A DNA stretch of 64,000 nucleotides from positions 1 through 64,000 of the forward strand of contig NZ_BJYJ01000021.1 in assembly GCF_007991455.1 (NCBI RefSeq), in the 5' to 3' direction. The notes beneath the pieces were generated by a model. It worked only from the letters and a program-made list of their open reading frames with translations. It was not told the DNA's origin and did no database searches. Positions 16,374-24,385 of this stretch are shown here, piece after piece. Position 1 is the stretch's first letter. Each line of letters starts with the position of its first letter. This DNA comes from Chryseobacterium hagamense (GTDB lineage Bacteria > Bacteroidota > Bacteroidia > Flavobacteriales > Weeksellaceae). A program made the translations under genes and the position numbers.

Positions 16374-16946
16374 TTATTTTGGAAACCTCATTTTATAACC
16401 GATGCTTACGTCGCCCTGGGTAATTTTGGTCAGCTTACCTTTTACCAGCTTTTTCTTTAAAGCACTTAAATGGTCGGTAAATAGAATTCCCTCGATGTGA
16501 TCATACTCATGCTGGATTACGCGGGCTCTAATATCGGAAAAAGTTTCTGTATGTTTTACAAAATTTTCGTCATAATATTCAATTACGATGGTTTCTTTCC
16601 GCTTTACATCCTCCCGTACATCCGGAATGGAAAGGCATCCTTCATTGAATTTCCACTCTTCCCCGGATTCTTCAAGAATCTGCGCGTTGATAAATACTTT
16701 TTTGAATTCTGCCAGTTCATCCTTGATATCCTCGTAATCTTCATCTTCCGCCAGAGGGCTTACGTCGATCACAAAAAGACGGATATCCAGACCGACCTGA
16801 GGTGCGGCCAGACCAATTCCGTTGGCACTGTACATCGTGTCGAACATATTCCCTATCAGTTCCTGCAGCCCGGGATAATCTTGATCTATATCCTTGGCTA
16901 CTTTTCTTAAAACCGGGTCACCAAAAGCTCTTATCGGTAAAATCAT
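16374..16946 (-). CDS. def: Peptide deformylase
   Basis: The 190-residue enzyme removes the formyl group from the N-terminal Met of new proteins. All three family motifs are present: GIGLAAPQVG, EGCLSIP (metal-binding Cys) and QHEYDHIEG (metal-binding His pair and catalytic Glu). The length is normal for the family. Its start codon overlaps the stop of ruvX by 4 bases, so the two are translationally coupled. Confidence 0.95.
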   Translation of the reverse strand: MILPIRAFGDPVLRKVAKDIDQDYPGLQELIGNMFDTMYSANGIGLAAPQVGLDIRLFVIDVSPLAEDEDYEDIKDELAEFKKVFINAQILEESGEEWKFNEGCLSIPDVREDVKRKETIVIEYYDENFVKHTETFSDIRARVIQHEYDHIEGILFTDHLSALKKKLVKGKLTKITQGDVSIGYKMRFPK

Positions 16947-17359
16947 CTTGTTCTTTGTTCTAAAAAATTCTGCAATATAATGGTTGCACTTACTTTATCT
17001 ATTAATCCTTTTTCCTGTCTCTGCTTCTTGCTTTTCCCGCTTTGGGAGATAAAAAACGAAGCCATTTTGGAAGTGAATCTTTCATCGAAGCGGTGAACTT
17101 TCACAGCCGGAAATTCCTTTTCAAAAACTTCTATGAATTTTAAAATATCCTTTTCCACTTCGGAAACGTTTCCCTTCAGGTCTACCGGAAGGCCTACCAC
17201 AATTTCATCTACCCGGTTTTCGCTGAAATATTTCTTCAGGAATCCGATGGCGGATGAAGTCTGTACCGTATCCAGGCCGCTTGCAATAATCTGCATGTCA
17301 TCCGTCGCAGCGATGCCGCAACGTGCCTTTCCGTAATCAATTGCAAGGATCTGTCCCAT
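16943..17359 (-). CDS. ruvX: Putative pre-16S rRNA nuclease / RuvX (YqgF)
   Basis: The 138-residue protein has the YqgF RNase-H-like fold: an N-terminal MGQILAIDYGKARCGIA strand with the catalytic Asp, a VVGLPVDLKGNVSE loop, an RFDERFTS motif and a late DKVSATIILQNFL helix with the last acidic residue. Members act in 16S rRNA 5' maturation and have been proposed as Holliday junction resolvases. It is the first gene of the ruvX-def-DUF5606 operon, with a -7 box just upstream. Confidence 0.92.
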   Translation of the reverse strand: MGQILAIDYGKARCGIAATDDMQIIASGLDTVQTSSAIGFLKKYFSENRVDEIVVGLPVDLKGNVSEVEKDILKFIEVFEKEFPAVKVHRFDERFTSKMASFFISQSGKSKKQRQEKGLIDKVSATIILQNFLEQRTR

Positions 17360-17366
17360 AGGTTTG

Positions 17367-17374
17367 CAAATTTA
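17367..17374 (-). promoter_or_regulatory. -7 box of ruvX
   Basis: CAAATTTA reads TAAATTTG on the minus strand, only 8 bases from the ruvX start, so the leader would be very short. Confidence 0.5.
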
Positions 17375-17707
17375 GTAAATTTTAATGATTTTATTCCAAA
17401 AGCCGTTTTTTATTCCCTTAGAGCCTGTTTAAATCCGGCGTTTATTTTTTGCCATTCAGCGATTAAGGTATTTTAGCTTTAAAAATCAAGGTATTGGCTG
17501 TTTAGAGGCATTCAATTAGTTCAATGGAAACCATCGTATAATACCCATTTTTCTTTATACGTTTTATCGCAGGCGTATTTTATGAAGAGTGGCTGAGGTA
17601 ATTGAATAAAAAGGCAACACTTTTAGAATAAAATTATCCCAAGCCGTAGCTTGGGATTTTAGTGGGTGATTTAAACTTCTCTATAAAATTATATAAAGTT
17701 TTGTTTT
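17375..17707. other. Intergenic space at edge of the 17.7-23.1 kb block
   Basis: No gene was found in this AT-rich stretch. It holds a terminator-like hairpin at 17636-17657. A GAGCCTGTTTAAAT sequence at about 17421 resembles insertion-element ends by impression only; no second end or target duplication was identified. Confidence 0.4.
17636..17657 (-). terminator. Terminator-like hairpin after the membrane-protein gene
   Basis: ATCCCAAGC (17636-17644) pairs perfectly with GCTTGGGAT (17649-17657) around a 4-base loop, 50 bases past the stop at 17708. The T run on the minus strand is interrupted (AATTTTATT). Confidence 0.55.
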
Positions 17708-18100
17708 CTAATCTTTTTTACGTAATAGATACCAATAATTAACTGGGAAGAATGCTAAAAATACCCGAATAATTACTCCAAATTTTCTTTCAAAATATTT
17801 GCCGGAATCAATGCCAAATAATAGGAAAAAGGTGATTAATAAGAAAACCAAAATGGAAAATATATAAACTTGCTTCTTATTCGGAATTAACATTGTGAGA
17901 CTTAATAGTATAAAGGAAAATATGAGGTGAGAAATTGTAAAAACATCTAAATTCCCCTCAAAATCTAAGAAATCAAGATTACTTAAAGCTATCAAAGTTA
18001 ATATTCCAATGAAAAAATTTGCAATTAAGCGGTATTTTTTCCAAGTAAAAAATATAATCGCCAGTGTAATAATCAATAAGGATATTTGAAAAAAATTCAT
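17708..18100 (-). CDS. Four-helix membrane protein of unknown function
   Basis: The 130-residue product is strongly hydrophobic with about four membrane segments (near residues 4-20, 25-45, 55-75 and 82-98, with a possible fifth before the KK-rich end). No family is recognised. It begins 2 bases after the stop of the 415-residue protein on the same strand, so they are co-transcribed. Small membrane proteins coupled to a toxic enzyme are often immunity proteins, which is a guess from position only. Confidence 0.65.
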   Translation of the reverse strand: MNFFQISLLIITLAIIFFTWKKYRLIANFFIGILTLIALSNLDFLDFEGNLDVFTISHLIFSFILLSLTMLIPNKKQVYIFSILVFLLITFFLLFGIDSGKYFERKFGVIIRVFLAFFPVNYWYLLRKKD

Positions 18101-18102
18101 AT

Positions 18103-19350
18103 TTATTTTAAAAGTATTTTAAACGCCTCAGTGACATAAAATCCACCTATATTTATTTTAGGATTGATCCAATTATTTATTTCTTCAACCATAATGTTAT
18201 TTGATGGTAAGCCTTGTTCAACAATATATTTTTTTGTAAGCTCCAGAACATTTTTAGCTATTTGTAGATAATTAGTCTTAATTCCATCAATTGATGCTAA
18301 TATTCTAGGAGAATTTGCATAATAGACTGGGATATAAATTTCCTTCTTTCCTAAAAATTTTGCAATTTCATAATCAATAATCCCTTTCATAGAAGGTTTT
18401 TTATTTATATTTCTTGCGAGAAAATTAACCATCTTATTAAACAAAGATAAATCTAATTTTGAATATTCCAAATTATATTTATTTGCAATAAGCCATGCTA
18501 AGTTTTCTACATATATTAGATACCAATTTGGACGTAAATAAATCATATCAGGATATCCGCCATCTACAGAGAGATGTTCATCAGTCAACCCATTTGCACC
18601 ATACATAATAAAATCAGAGGTTCCTTTTGGCAGATATATATCTTTTAACGCTTCTTTTAATGTTTTGCCTTTAAATATATCTTTCTGCTTAATTTCATTT
18701 TCTAGAAATTCGGCACCATATTCCTGCATATAATAATTAAAGAAAGTTACCCATGGTTCTACTTTGCTCTTAAGATTCTGTTCGGAACCTACCTGCCAGG
18801 AATCAATATATTTTTTAATTGTTTCGTCATCAACTTTTTCTAAATTAATATGTTCTTTAATGTCATCAGGTTTTAAATTATCAATTTTAGTATGTGCATA
18901 TGTATCACCAAAACGATGTAAGAGTTTCCCTAATTCTTCTATTTTGTCATTCGGTGTATATAAAAACTTTATAGCGGTAAAAAACTCCTCAATTCCGTGA
19001 AAACCTCCGGTAAGTGAGTGAATCTTCTGTTGTGGGCCAAAAGGATGACCCCACGTATCATTTAATTCAAATCTTTCTTCACTATGTATTGTAGTATCCG
19101 GCGCTTCTGTTGCTTCTGCTAATGTTTTAGCTAATTTTTTATCCATACCTAACATCAGGCAAACTAAGTAAACTGTGCTATAATGTCCATCTGTTTCATA
19201 TTTTAAAAACTCATCATATTTCCTTTTCATATCTAATAACATCTTTGCTGATGGAAGTGGCGTAGCCGGTAATCTCAATGAATCTACTTTATTGAAATTT
19301 TTGCCAAGGTTGTTTTTAGGTAATCTTAATGCCGTAACTCTATCTTTCAT
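18103..19350 (-). CDS. Putative zinc-dependent phospholipase-C-like protein
   Basis: The 415-residue product has no signal peptide. Its first 160 residues carry a pattern typical of the zinc-dependent phospholipase C / DUF6765-like helical fold: GHYSTVY (His56), an acidic PD (Asp85), HSLTGGFHGIEEF (His111, His118) and LLHRFGDTYAHT (His145, Asp149, His153). In that fold these residues bind zinc and such domains occur at the ends of Rhs-type toxins. The remaining 250 residues are unrecognised. It lies 57 bases downstream of the 1221-residue gene, with a hairpin in between, and is coupled to a small membrane protein. A lipid- or nucleic-acid-degrading enzyme is my inference from the motif. Confidence 0.55.
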   Translation of the reverse strand: MKDRVTALRLPKNNLGKNFNKVDSLRLPATPLPSAKMLLDMKRKYDEFLKYETDGHYSTVYLVCLMLGMDKKLAKTLAEATEAPDTTIHSEERFELNDTWGHPFGPQQKIHSLTGGFHGIEEFFTAIKFLYTPNDKIEELGKLLHRFGDTYAHTKIDNLKPDDIKEHINLEKVDDETIKKYIDSWQVGSEQNLKSKVEPWVTFFNYYMQEYGAEFLENEIKQKDIFKGKTLKEALKDIYLPKGTSDFIMYGANGLTDEHLSVDGGYPDMIYLRPNWYLIYVENLAWLIANKYNLEYSKLDLSLFNKMVNFLARNINKKPSMKGIIDYEIAKFLGKKEIYIPVYYANSPRILASIDGIKTNYLQIAKNVLELTKKYIVEQGLPSNNIMVEEINNWINPKINIGGFYVTEAFKILLK

Positions 19351-19369
19351 CTGTTTTCAATTTTAAATA

Positions 19370-19397
19370 AAACTAAGCGGCGAATGCCGCTCAGTTT
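19370..19397 (-). terminator. Hairpin between the 1221- and 415-residue genes
   Basis: AAACTAAGCGG (19370-19380) pairs with CCGCTCAGTTT (19387-19397) with one mismatch. On the minus strand it is followed by TATTTAAAA. It lies inside the 57-base gap and could reduce readthrough into the downstream gene. Confidence 0.6.
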
Positions 19398-19407
19398 CTA
19401 GGTTAGA

Positions 19408-22400
19408 TTAATCTTTAGGTAATGTACTCTCTGTTTTATCAGAACGGTTTAACTGAATATCTCTCTGGATAAAGCTTGTATCGCTTTCCAATTCCATAGG
19501 ATTTTCACAGTTCTCCGGATTATTCTCATGGAAGATCGGTAAAGGCTGGTCTACCGGCAGTCCTGTAGATTTATCCTGCAGGATAGTCAATGTCGTAGGA
19601 AGCCTTGTAATCCAGAATTTTCCTTGCGCTTTTCCGGTTGGCTGACGCATTTCATCAACAATACTCATATATAACGGATCACCGATAACCGGAACCTCAC
19701 CACCGTTCCAAATTTTTCCTGTGGTTAAGAAAAACTGTACGGCATCTTCAAAGCCTGGCTTAACCGTTACAATCACTCTCGCCATACCGGCCTGCAGGAA
19801 GCTTCTGAATAGTGGATCCACACTTTCGCTTACATACATTTCCTGCCACATTTTACGGTTGGCCCAATAATAAGGATAAAATGTATAATCCATAATTTCC
19901 CATTCAAATGCCTGTTCCAAAAATTTAGCAAGAGCAGTATATTTGTCTAAATCTTCGTTTAGGTACACCTCAAAATTTTCCATCTTGTCCCCATTCGTGA
20001 AGTTTTGTCCTAAAACATTTAGATAGTCCTGTAATAAATAGGCTACACAATTATGTTTTAAAACGTCATGTTCCATATAACGATAAAAGTTGCTGGATTT
20101 TTCTTTTGCTTCAGCTTCTTTATCTTTTTGTTCTGCATCCAGCTTAGCCTGGTCATCAAGGAATTTTTTATATGCCGCTTCATAGGCTGTGATAATGGCA
20201 TTGAAGTTTTCAGTATACCATTGTTGCATGAAGGTTTCAGATAATTTACACGTTAACGTTACACCAAATGAAACATTTTTAACATTTTTTCCCCTATAGG
20301 TAAAATTGAACGTACCTTCAAGATTTAATCCATCTTCATCCCAGGTTCTCTGAAAAGGACTTTCAAATGTTATAATGCCTCTCAGGCCTCCTTTTCCGTT
20401 ATCAATATACAATATGCATGGCGTTACAAACCATCCATAACTTGCTGTCACCTTAACACTCATTTTTTTCGCCGTATAATTTTGAGTAATATTGATTGGG
20501 ACTGCAATGGGACCGAAATCCCCGGTGGTATTGGGGCTTCCTGTAATGTTCTGGTTGATCTGCAATTCTTCTTTGGGGAGATCCGTCAATTGAACCCCGT
20601 AAATCTGTGCCCAATATTCGAGTAACTCCTTTGTAGCAGCTTTAGGATTCGGCATATTGTGAGGTCTCTCTGCTTTTCTCGGATCTACCGGAGCTGTAAG
20701 AATATGACCTTTTGAAACAGCTGAAGATAAGCGGTGTAATTTTGCAGGTTCGGGAATCATGAATTCAAACATGGTACGCTTACCATAGTTGTAGATCTGA
20801 TTCTTCATCTTTTTATCGATCCATCGGTAAACTCCGGTAATATGTTTGGGTGACGTGTCAGAGCTGTCCGTATTGGTTACCTTTCCCCGGTTATCGAATT
20901 CATGAACATTGGTTTCGGTGTATTCCTTAATAATCTTCTGAACCCTTTCTTCGGAAATTTTCGTAAGGACTTTTTCCATTGCCTTTTCCGTAATTTCCTG
21001 AGACTTCATTACTGCCTGCCTGGTGCTGTCATGCTGCGCTGTATTATTGGCATAATCAGCTCCGATCTCAAACTTATTCGTTAATCCGTCAAAACTATAT
21101 CTCGTATGGGCATTAAAAGCTTGTTGTCTTTCAAGTTCCTTCGCAACTTCGGTTTGCATATCTGCTCTTGAAGTCTTTCCTGTATCAGAAGTTTTTTCCG
21201 TTTCCTGGGATTTTGAAGTCGTATCGGTTATTTCAGAATAGTCTCTTGCAACAGATGACTTGTGTCTTAGCTCGCTTGCCATTACATTCTCAATATTAGA
21301 AACTTCTCCCGGAACATATGCATGCACACTCTGAACAACTTTCAGATAATCGGCAACCCCTAATCTCTTGATTCCAAAATGTTTTCTTTTAGAACCTTCC
21401 TTTTGGGATTCTGCATCTGTAAAAGCAGCCCCTTTCAGAATAAGCTTCCCGGTGTAAACTTCCTTATTGCTTAGACGGGACAGCTCCATATAAGCCTCTC
21501 TTCCATTTGAAAAAATTACCTCTATTAAAAGCCCATTGATATTTTGAAATTTATTAATCAAACTTGTAGGGAAAGTAATTTTATCATCAGATACCGCGAT
21601 ATGGCTGTATTTTTCTTCAACATGGCCTAAGTCAGTATCTGCACTTATTTTAGCATTGGACACATTCCAGGACGTATCCTCCACTTCAAAAGAAAAGTCT
21701 GCAAAAGATCTGGCTTCCGAATAGATCGAATAATAATTATAAGCTACAAATGAATAGGCGAGAGGTGTTTTTGAAGTATTATTTACTACAGGAATTGCTG
21801 CCCCACCTACATTTACGTATTGTTCCTGTTGTAACCTTCCATTTTCGATTGCAATTTGAGATTCTGAAGAAATTTCTCGCTCTACTATATCTATTGCTTT
21901 TTGTAAAGTATCAACATGCCGGTTGGCCTGAAAGGTATTTGCTCCAATTTCTGCAATAATTTTAGACTTCGCTTCAGGAGTACTTTTTGAAAGTTTTACA
22001 AAATCTGAGCTTAAGAAGATTTCAACAAATAAATCAAAAGATTTTGGAGAAAGATTCTGCTGTAGGTATCTCGAACTGAGTTCTTCAAAGTAATTAAATT
22101 CAAATGGCTGCACCACAAATTCTTTTAAAGACTCATAGAGCTTTTCTTTTTCTTCTTCTGAAGTTTCCGGAGTAATTCTCTTTTCAACAGCCAATACTTT
22201 TCTTTCGAATAGCTGTAGTGCCTCTCCATAAGTTTTCAGGTAGTCTGAATAAGCATTTTCATAGGCTTCGTTTTTATCTTTATTATAATCCTCTTGAAGG
22301 CTTTTTAACTCAGATTTTAGTTGTATCAAAGATTCTTTTCTATAAGTAGCCTTACTTACGACTAAGTTTTTTTCGGCCTGGGAAATAAGCCTTTGTTGTG

Positions 22401-23073
22401 CAATATTTCCAATTTTATCCTCGGAAGTTGATCTCGAAGTATCTGATGTAGATACATTCAAACCATTATCTTCAGAAAAAAGATATTTCGGAAGTACGAT
22501 CTTACCAATCAGCGCATTTTCTAAAGGTTCCTTCTCTCCATTTGCCTTTATAACATCTTCATCAATCTCCATATGCTGGGCAAATCCAATATGAAGAGCT
22601 TTCAGGACATGACCGATTGCCTCCTTTGTATAGAAGTCTTTTTGGGTAACAACCTGGTAAATAAAGTTGTTCCAAAGATTTTGGAACAGCTCTAAACCTT
22701 TACTATTTAATTCTTTATTACTAAGATCAATTAAGTTTCCATAAAAAGTTTTAGTAAACTTAAAATGAAAGTCATCAAGTTTTTCATTTTTTGAGATTTT
22801 TCTTCCGATGATCAAAAGTTGTCCAAAATCGCTGGTTTCAATTTCTTTTTCTGTTTTAAAACTGGCAGTATCAAACTGACGTGCAACTTCAGACAACACA
22901 TTTAATTTTAAATTTTTTTCAGCATCACTTGCAATAGCTTCATCAAAAAGCCCTTTTACTCCGGAAGGTCTGTGAATAAATCCTAGATTTCTTCTTTTTG
23001 TTTCTGTGAGTTGGGGATTTCTTAAGCTTACGAATCTGAAAAGCGTCTGTGACGCATTGTTGTTTGTAGACAT
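19408..23073 (-). CDS. Very large protein of unknown function with coiled coils
   Basis: The 1221-residue product has no signal peptide or membrane segment. A charged coiled-coil region covers about residues 220-320. Residues about 590-700 are polar and Ser/Thr/Glu-rich, starting with VSNIENVMASELRHKSS. A conserved-looking block GVYRWIDKK...NYGKRTMFEF...PEP lies near 745-775, a beta-rich part near 820-950, and a second short coiled coil at about 966-993. I do not recognise a family. The block around residue 750 reminds me of large uncharacterised proteins in several phyla, but I cannot name one. Composition is AT-rich against its neighbours. It heads a block with the 415- and 130-residue genes. 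Confidence 0.7.
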   Translation of the reverse strand: MSTNNNASQTLFRFVSLRNPQLTETKRRNLGFIHRPSGVKGLFDEAIASDAEKNLKLNVLSEVARQFDTASFKTEKEIETSDFGQLLIIGRKISKNEKLDDFHFKFTKTFYGNLIDLSNKELNSKGLELFQNLWNNFIYQVVTQKDFYTKEAIGHVLKALHIGFAQHMEIDEDVIKANGEKEPLENALIGKIVLPKYLFSEDNGLNVSTSDTSRSTSEDKIGNIAQQRLISQAEKNLVVSKATYRKESLIQLKSELKSLQEDYNKDKNEAYENAYSDYLKTYGEALQLFERKVLAVEKRITPETSEEEKEKLYESLKEFVVQPFEFNYFEELSSRYLQQNLSPKSFDLFVEIFLSSDFVKLSKSTPEAKSKIIAEIGANTFQANRHVDTLQKAIDIVEREISSESQIAIENGRLQQEQYVNVGGAAIPVVNNTSKTPLAYSFVAYNYYSIYSEARSFADFSFEVEDTSWNVSNAKISADTDLGHVEEKYSHIAVSDDKITFPTSLINKFQNINGLLIEVIFSNGREAYMELSRLSNKEVYTGKLILKGAAFTDAESQKEGSKRKHFGIKRLGVADYLKVVQSVHAYVPGEVSNIENVMASELRHKSSVARDYSEITDTTSKSQETEKTSDTGKTSRADMQTEVAKELERQQAFNAHTRYSFDGLTNKFEIGADYANNTAQHDSTRQAVMKSQEITEKAMEKVLTKISEERVQKIIKEYTETNVHEFDNRGKVTNTDSSDTSPKHITGVYRWIDKKMKNQIYNYGKRTMFEFMIPEPAKLHRLSSAVSKGHILTAPVDPRKAERPHNMPNPKAATKELLEYWAQIYGVQLTDLPKEELQINQNITGSPNTTGDFGPIAVPINITQNYTAKKMSVKVTASYGWFVTPCILYIDNGKGGLRGIITFESPFQRTWDEDGLNLEGTFNFTYRGKNVKNVSFGVTLTCKLSETFMQQWYTENFNAIITAYEAAYKKFLDDQAKLDAEQKDKEAEAKEKSSNFYRYMEHDVLKHNCVAYLLQDYLNVLGQNFTNGDKMENFEVYLNEDLDKYTALAKFLEQAFEWEIMDYTFYPYYWANRKMWQEMYVSESVDPLFRSFLQAGMARVIVTVKPGFEDAVQFFLTTGKIWNGGEVPVIGDPLYMSIVDEMRQPTGKAQGKFWITRLPTTLTILQDKSTGLPVDQPLPIFHENNPENCENPMELESDTSFIQRDIQLNRSDKTESTLPKD

Positions 23074-23736
23074 TTGTGTAAATTTGTTTTGGTTTTATAT
23101 AGGTTAAAATTTGAAGGCTCTTTTTATTAGAGTGAACTTCAGGTTTTAGCCTTCTTTTTTTAGGTGGTTCAGACTAACAATGTCCACCGTAATTTTTATA
23201 ATCCAATTTCATTTCTTTTTTCTATAATGCAAATATCTATCGGCATAGCGTCAAAACTCGTCGCATTAAAATTTATTTTTAAATATTTTTTCAATTGATA
23301 TACGCCGTGATTTTATTATTGAAGAAAGATAATGTCAGGCAGCGACAGAACTTGTCGTATTATATTTATTTTATCTGAAAACTTAATTTTTTGTCATAAG
23401 ATTCGATGATTGTCTATATTATCATATTTAATAAATAAAATAAGTATCTCTCATATTTATCAGTCTCAGAAAACCATCATATTAAAGTAAAGAACAAACA
23501 AAGTTTATTTTAACTCAGGAAATGAAGAGAACGACGGAACGTTTCTGAATCAGAACCTGAACGGGCTCTTACCTCTTGTCGGGATGGTTTTTATTGCCTT
23601 CGGCAACTCCTGATTGCACTAAATACCTGACTGAATTGGGATTGGCTGTAAAAATTCCATGCAATCGGATGCTTTTTTTATAAATTATGTTCTGATACGC
23701 TAATTTTTTTATAAATTTAATTTTCAAAATAAAATT
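23074..23736. other. Long AT-rich divergent intergenic region
   Basis: This is 660 bases between the 1221-residue gene (leftward) and the SixA-like gene (rightward) with no supported gene. It holds two similar operator-like sequences at 23247-23280 and 23341-23372. I found no good TAnnTTTG box close to the 1221-residue start. Confidence 0.5.
23247..23372. repeat. Two imperfect direct repeats with a 5-5-5 dyad
   Basis: The units begin AGCGTCAAAACTCGTCG at 23247 and AGCGACAGAACTTGTCG at 23341, each followed by an ATTA and a TTTATTTT run. The second contains a perfect dyad CGACA-N5-TGTCG at 23343-23357. They are 94 bases apart and may bind a regulator of the 1221-residue gene. Confidence 0.45.
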
Positions 23737-24213
23737 ATGAAGCAACTCATTCTCGTAAGACATGCAAAAAGCGACTGGCCGGAAGAGACGGACGATTTCC
23801 ACAGACCGTTGGCAGACAAGGGTTTGGAAGAAGCCATGCAGATGTCCAGATTTATGAAAAGCAGCCAGGTAGCCATTGATTATTTTGTATCGAGCCCGGC
23901 GGTTCGTGCGCTGAATACATGCAGAATTTTCAACCAGACCTATCAAATCAGCATGGATACGGATGATAAACTTTACAACCCTCTGGAAAGCAATTTTGAA
24001 TCGGTAATCTATAAACTGGATGACAGCCATACTTCCGTTGCCTTCTTCTCTCATAATAACGGGATCTCCAATTTTGCCAATTCCATTTCCCAGAATATTT
24101 TCCACTTTCCGACCTGCGGGGTGGCAGGATTTGAAATCGACTGTAATTCATGGTCTGAATTCGACGGTGCCCGGAAGAAGCTGATGTTCTTTTACGAGCC
24201 GGGGAAAATTTAA
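23737..24213 (+). CDS. SixA-like histidine phosphatase
   Basis: The 158-residue protein belongs to the histidine phosphatase (phosphoglycerate-mutase-like) superfamily. The N-terminal LVRHAKSDW motif carries the catalytic His and Arg, and HRPLADKGLEEA fits the SixA subgroup. A second conserved His lies in FFSHNNGISNF. SixA removes phosphate from Hpt domains in E. coli; the substrate here is unknown. The length matches the subgroup. Confidence 0.85.
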   Translation: MKQLILVRHAKSDWPEETDDFHRPLADKGLEEAMQMSRFMKSSQVAIDYFVSSPAVRALNTCRIFNQTYQISMDTDDKLYNPLESNFESVIYKLDDSHTSVAFFSHNNGISNFANSISQNIFHFPTCGVAGFEIDCNSWSEFDGARKKLMFFYEPGKI

Positions 24214-24230
24214 AGGAAATATCTGTATCA

Positions 24231-24271
24231 GGCTGGAAGAGGGATGCCGGATGCTGGAAGTTTCTTCCGTT
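24231..24271 (+). repeat. Dispersed GGAAG-rich repeat, copy A
   Basis: The sequence begins GGCTGGAAGAGGGATGCCGG and continues ATGCTGGAAGTTT. Related copies lie at 40009, 44751 (inverted), 58270 and 59483, all between genes. Confidence 0.6.
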
Positions 24272-24345
24272 AACACTAATGATATCAGCCTTTTACCCCT
24301 GATGATAATGTTTACTTTCTGATGGATAACATTATTAAAAACAAA

Positions 24346-24363
24346 AACGGGCCGAAGCCCGTT
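24346..24363 (-). terminator. Terminator of the serine hydrolase gene
   Basis: AACGGGC (24346-24352) pairs with GCCCGTT (24357-24363) around a 4-base loop. On the minus strand it is followed by TTTGTTTTT. Confidence 0.8.
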
Positions 24364-24385
24364 TCTTTCAATAAATATTTTGAAA

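Noticed and set aside
17375..17707. Insertion sequence end (GAGCCTGTTTAAAT)
   Set aside because: No partner end, transposase or target duplication could be found.
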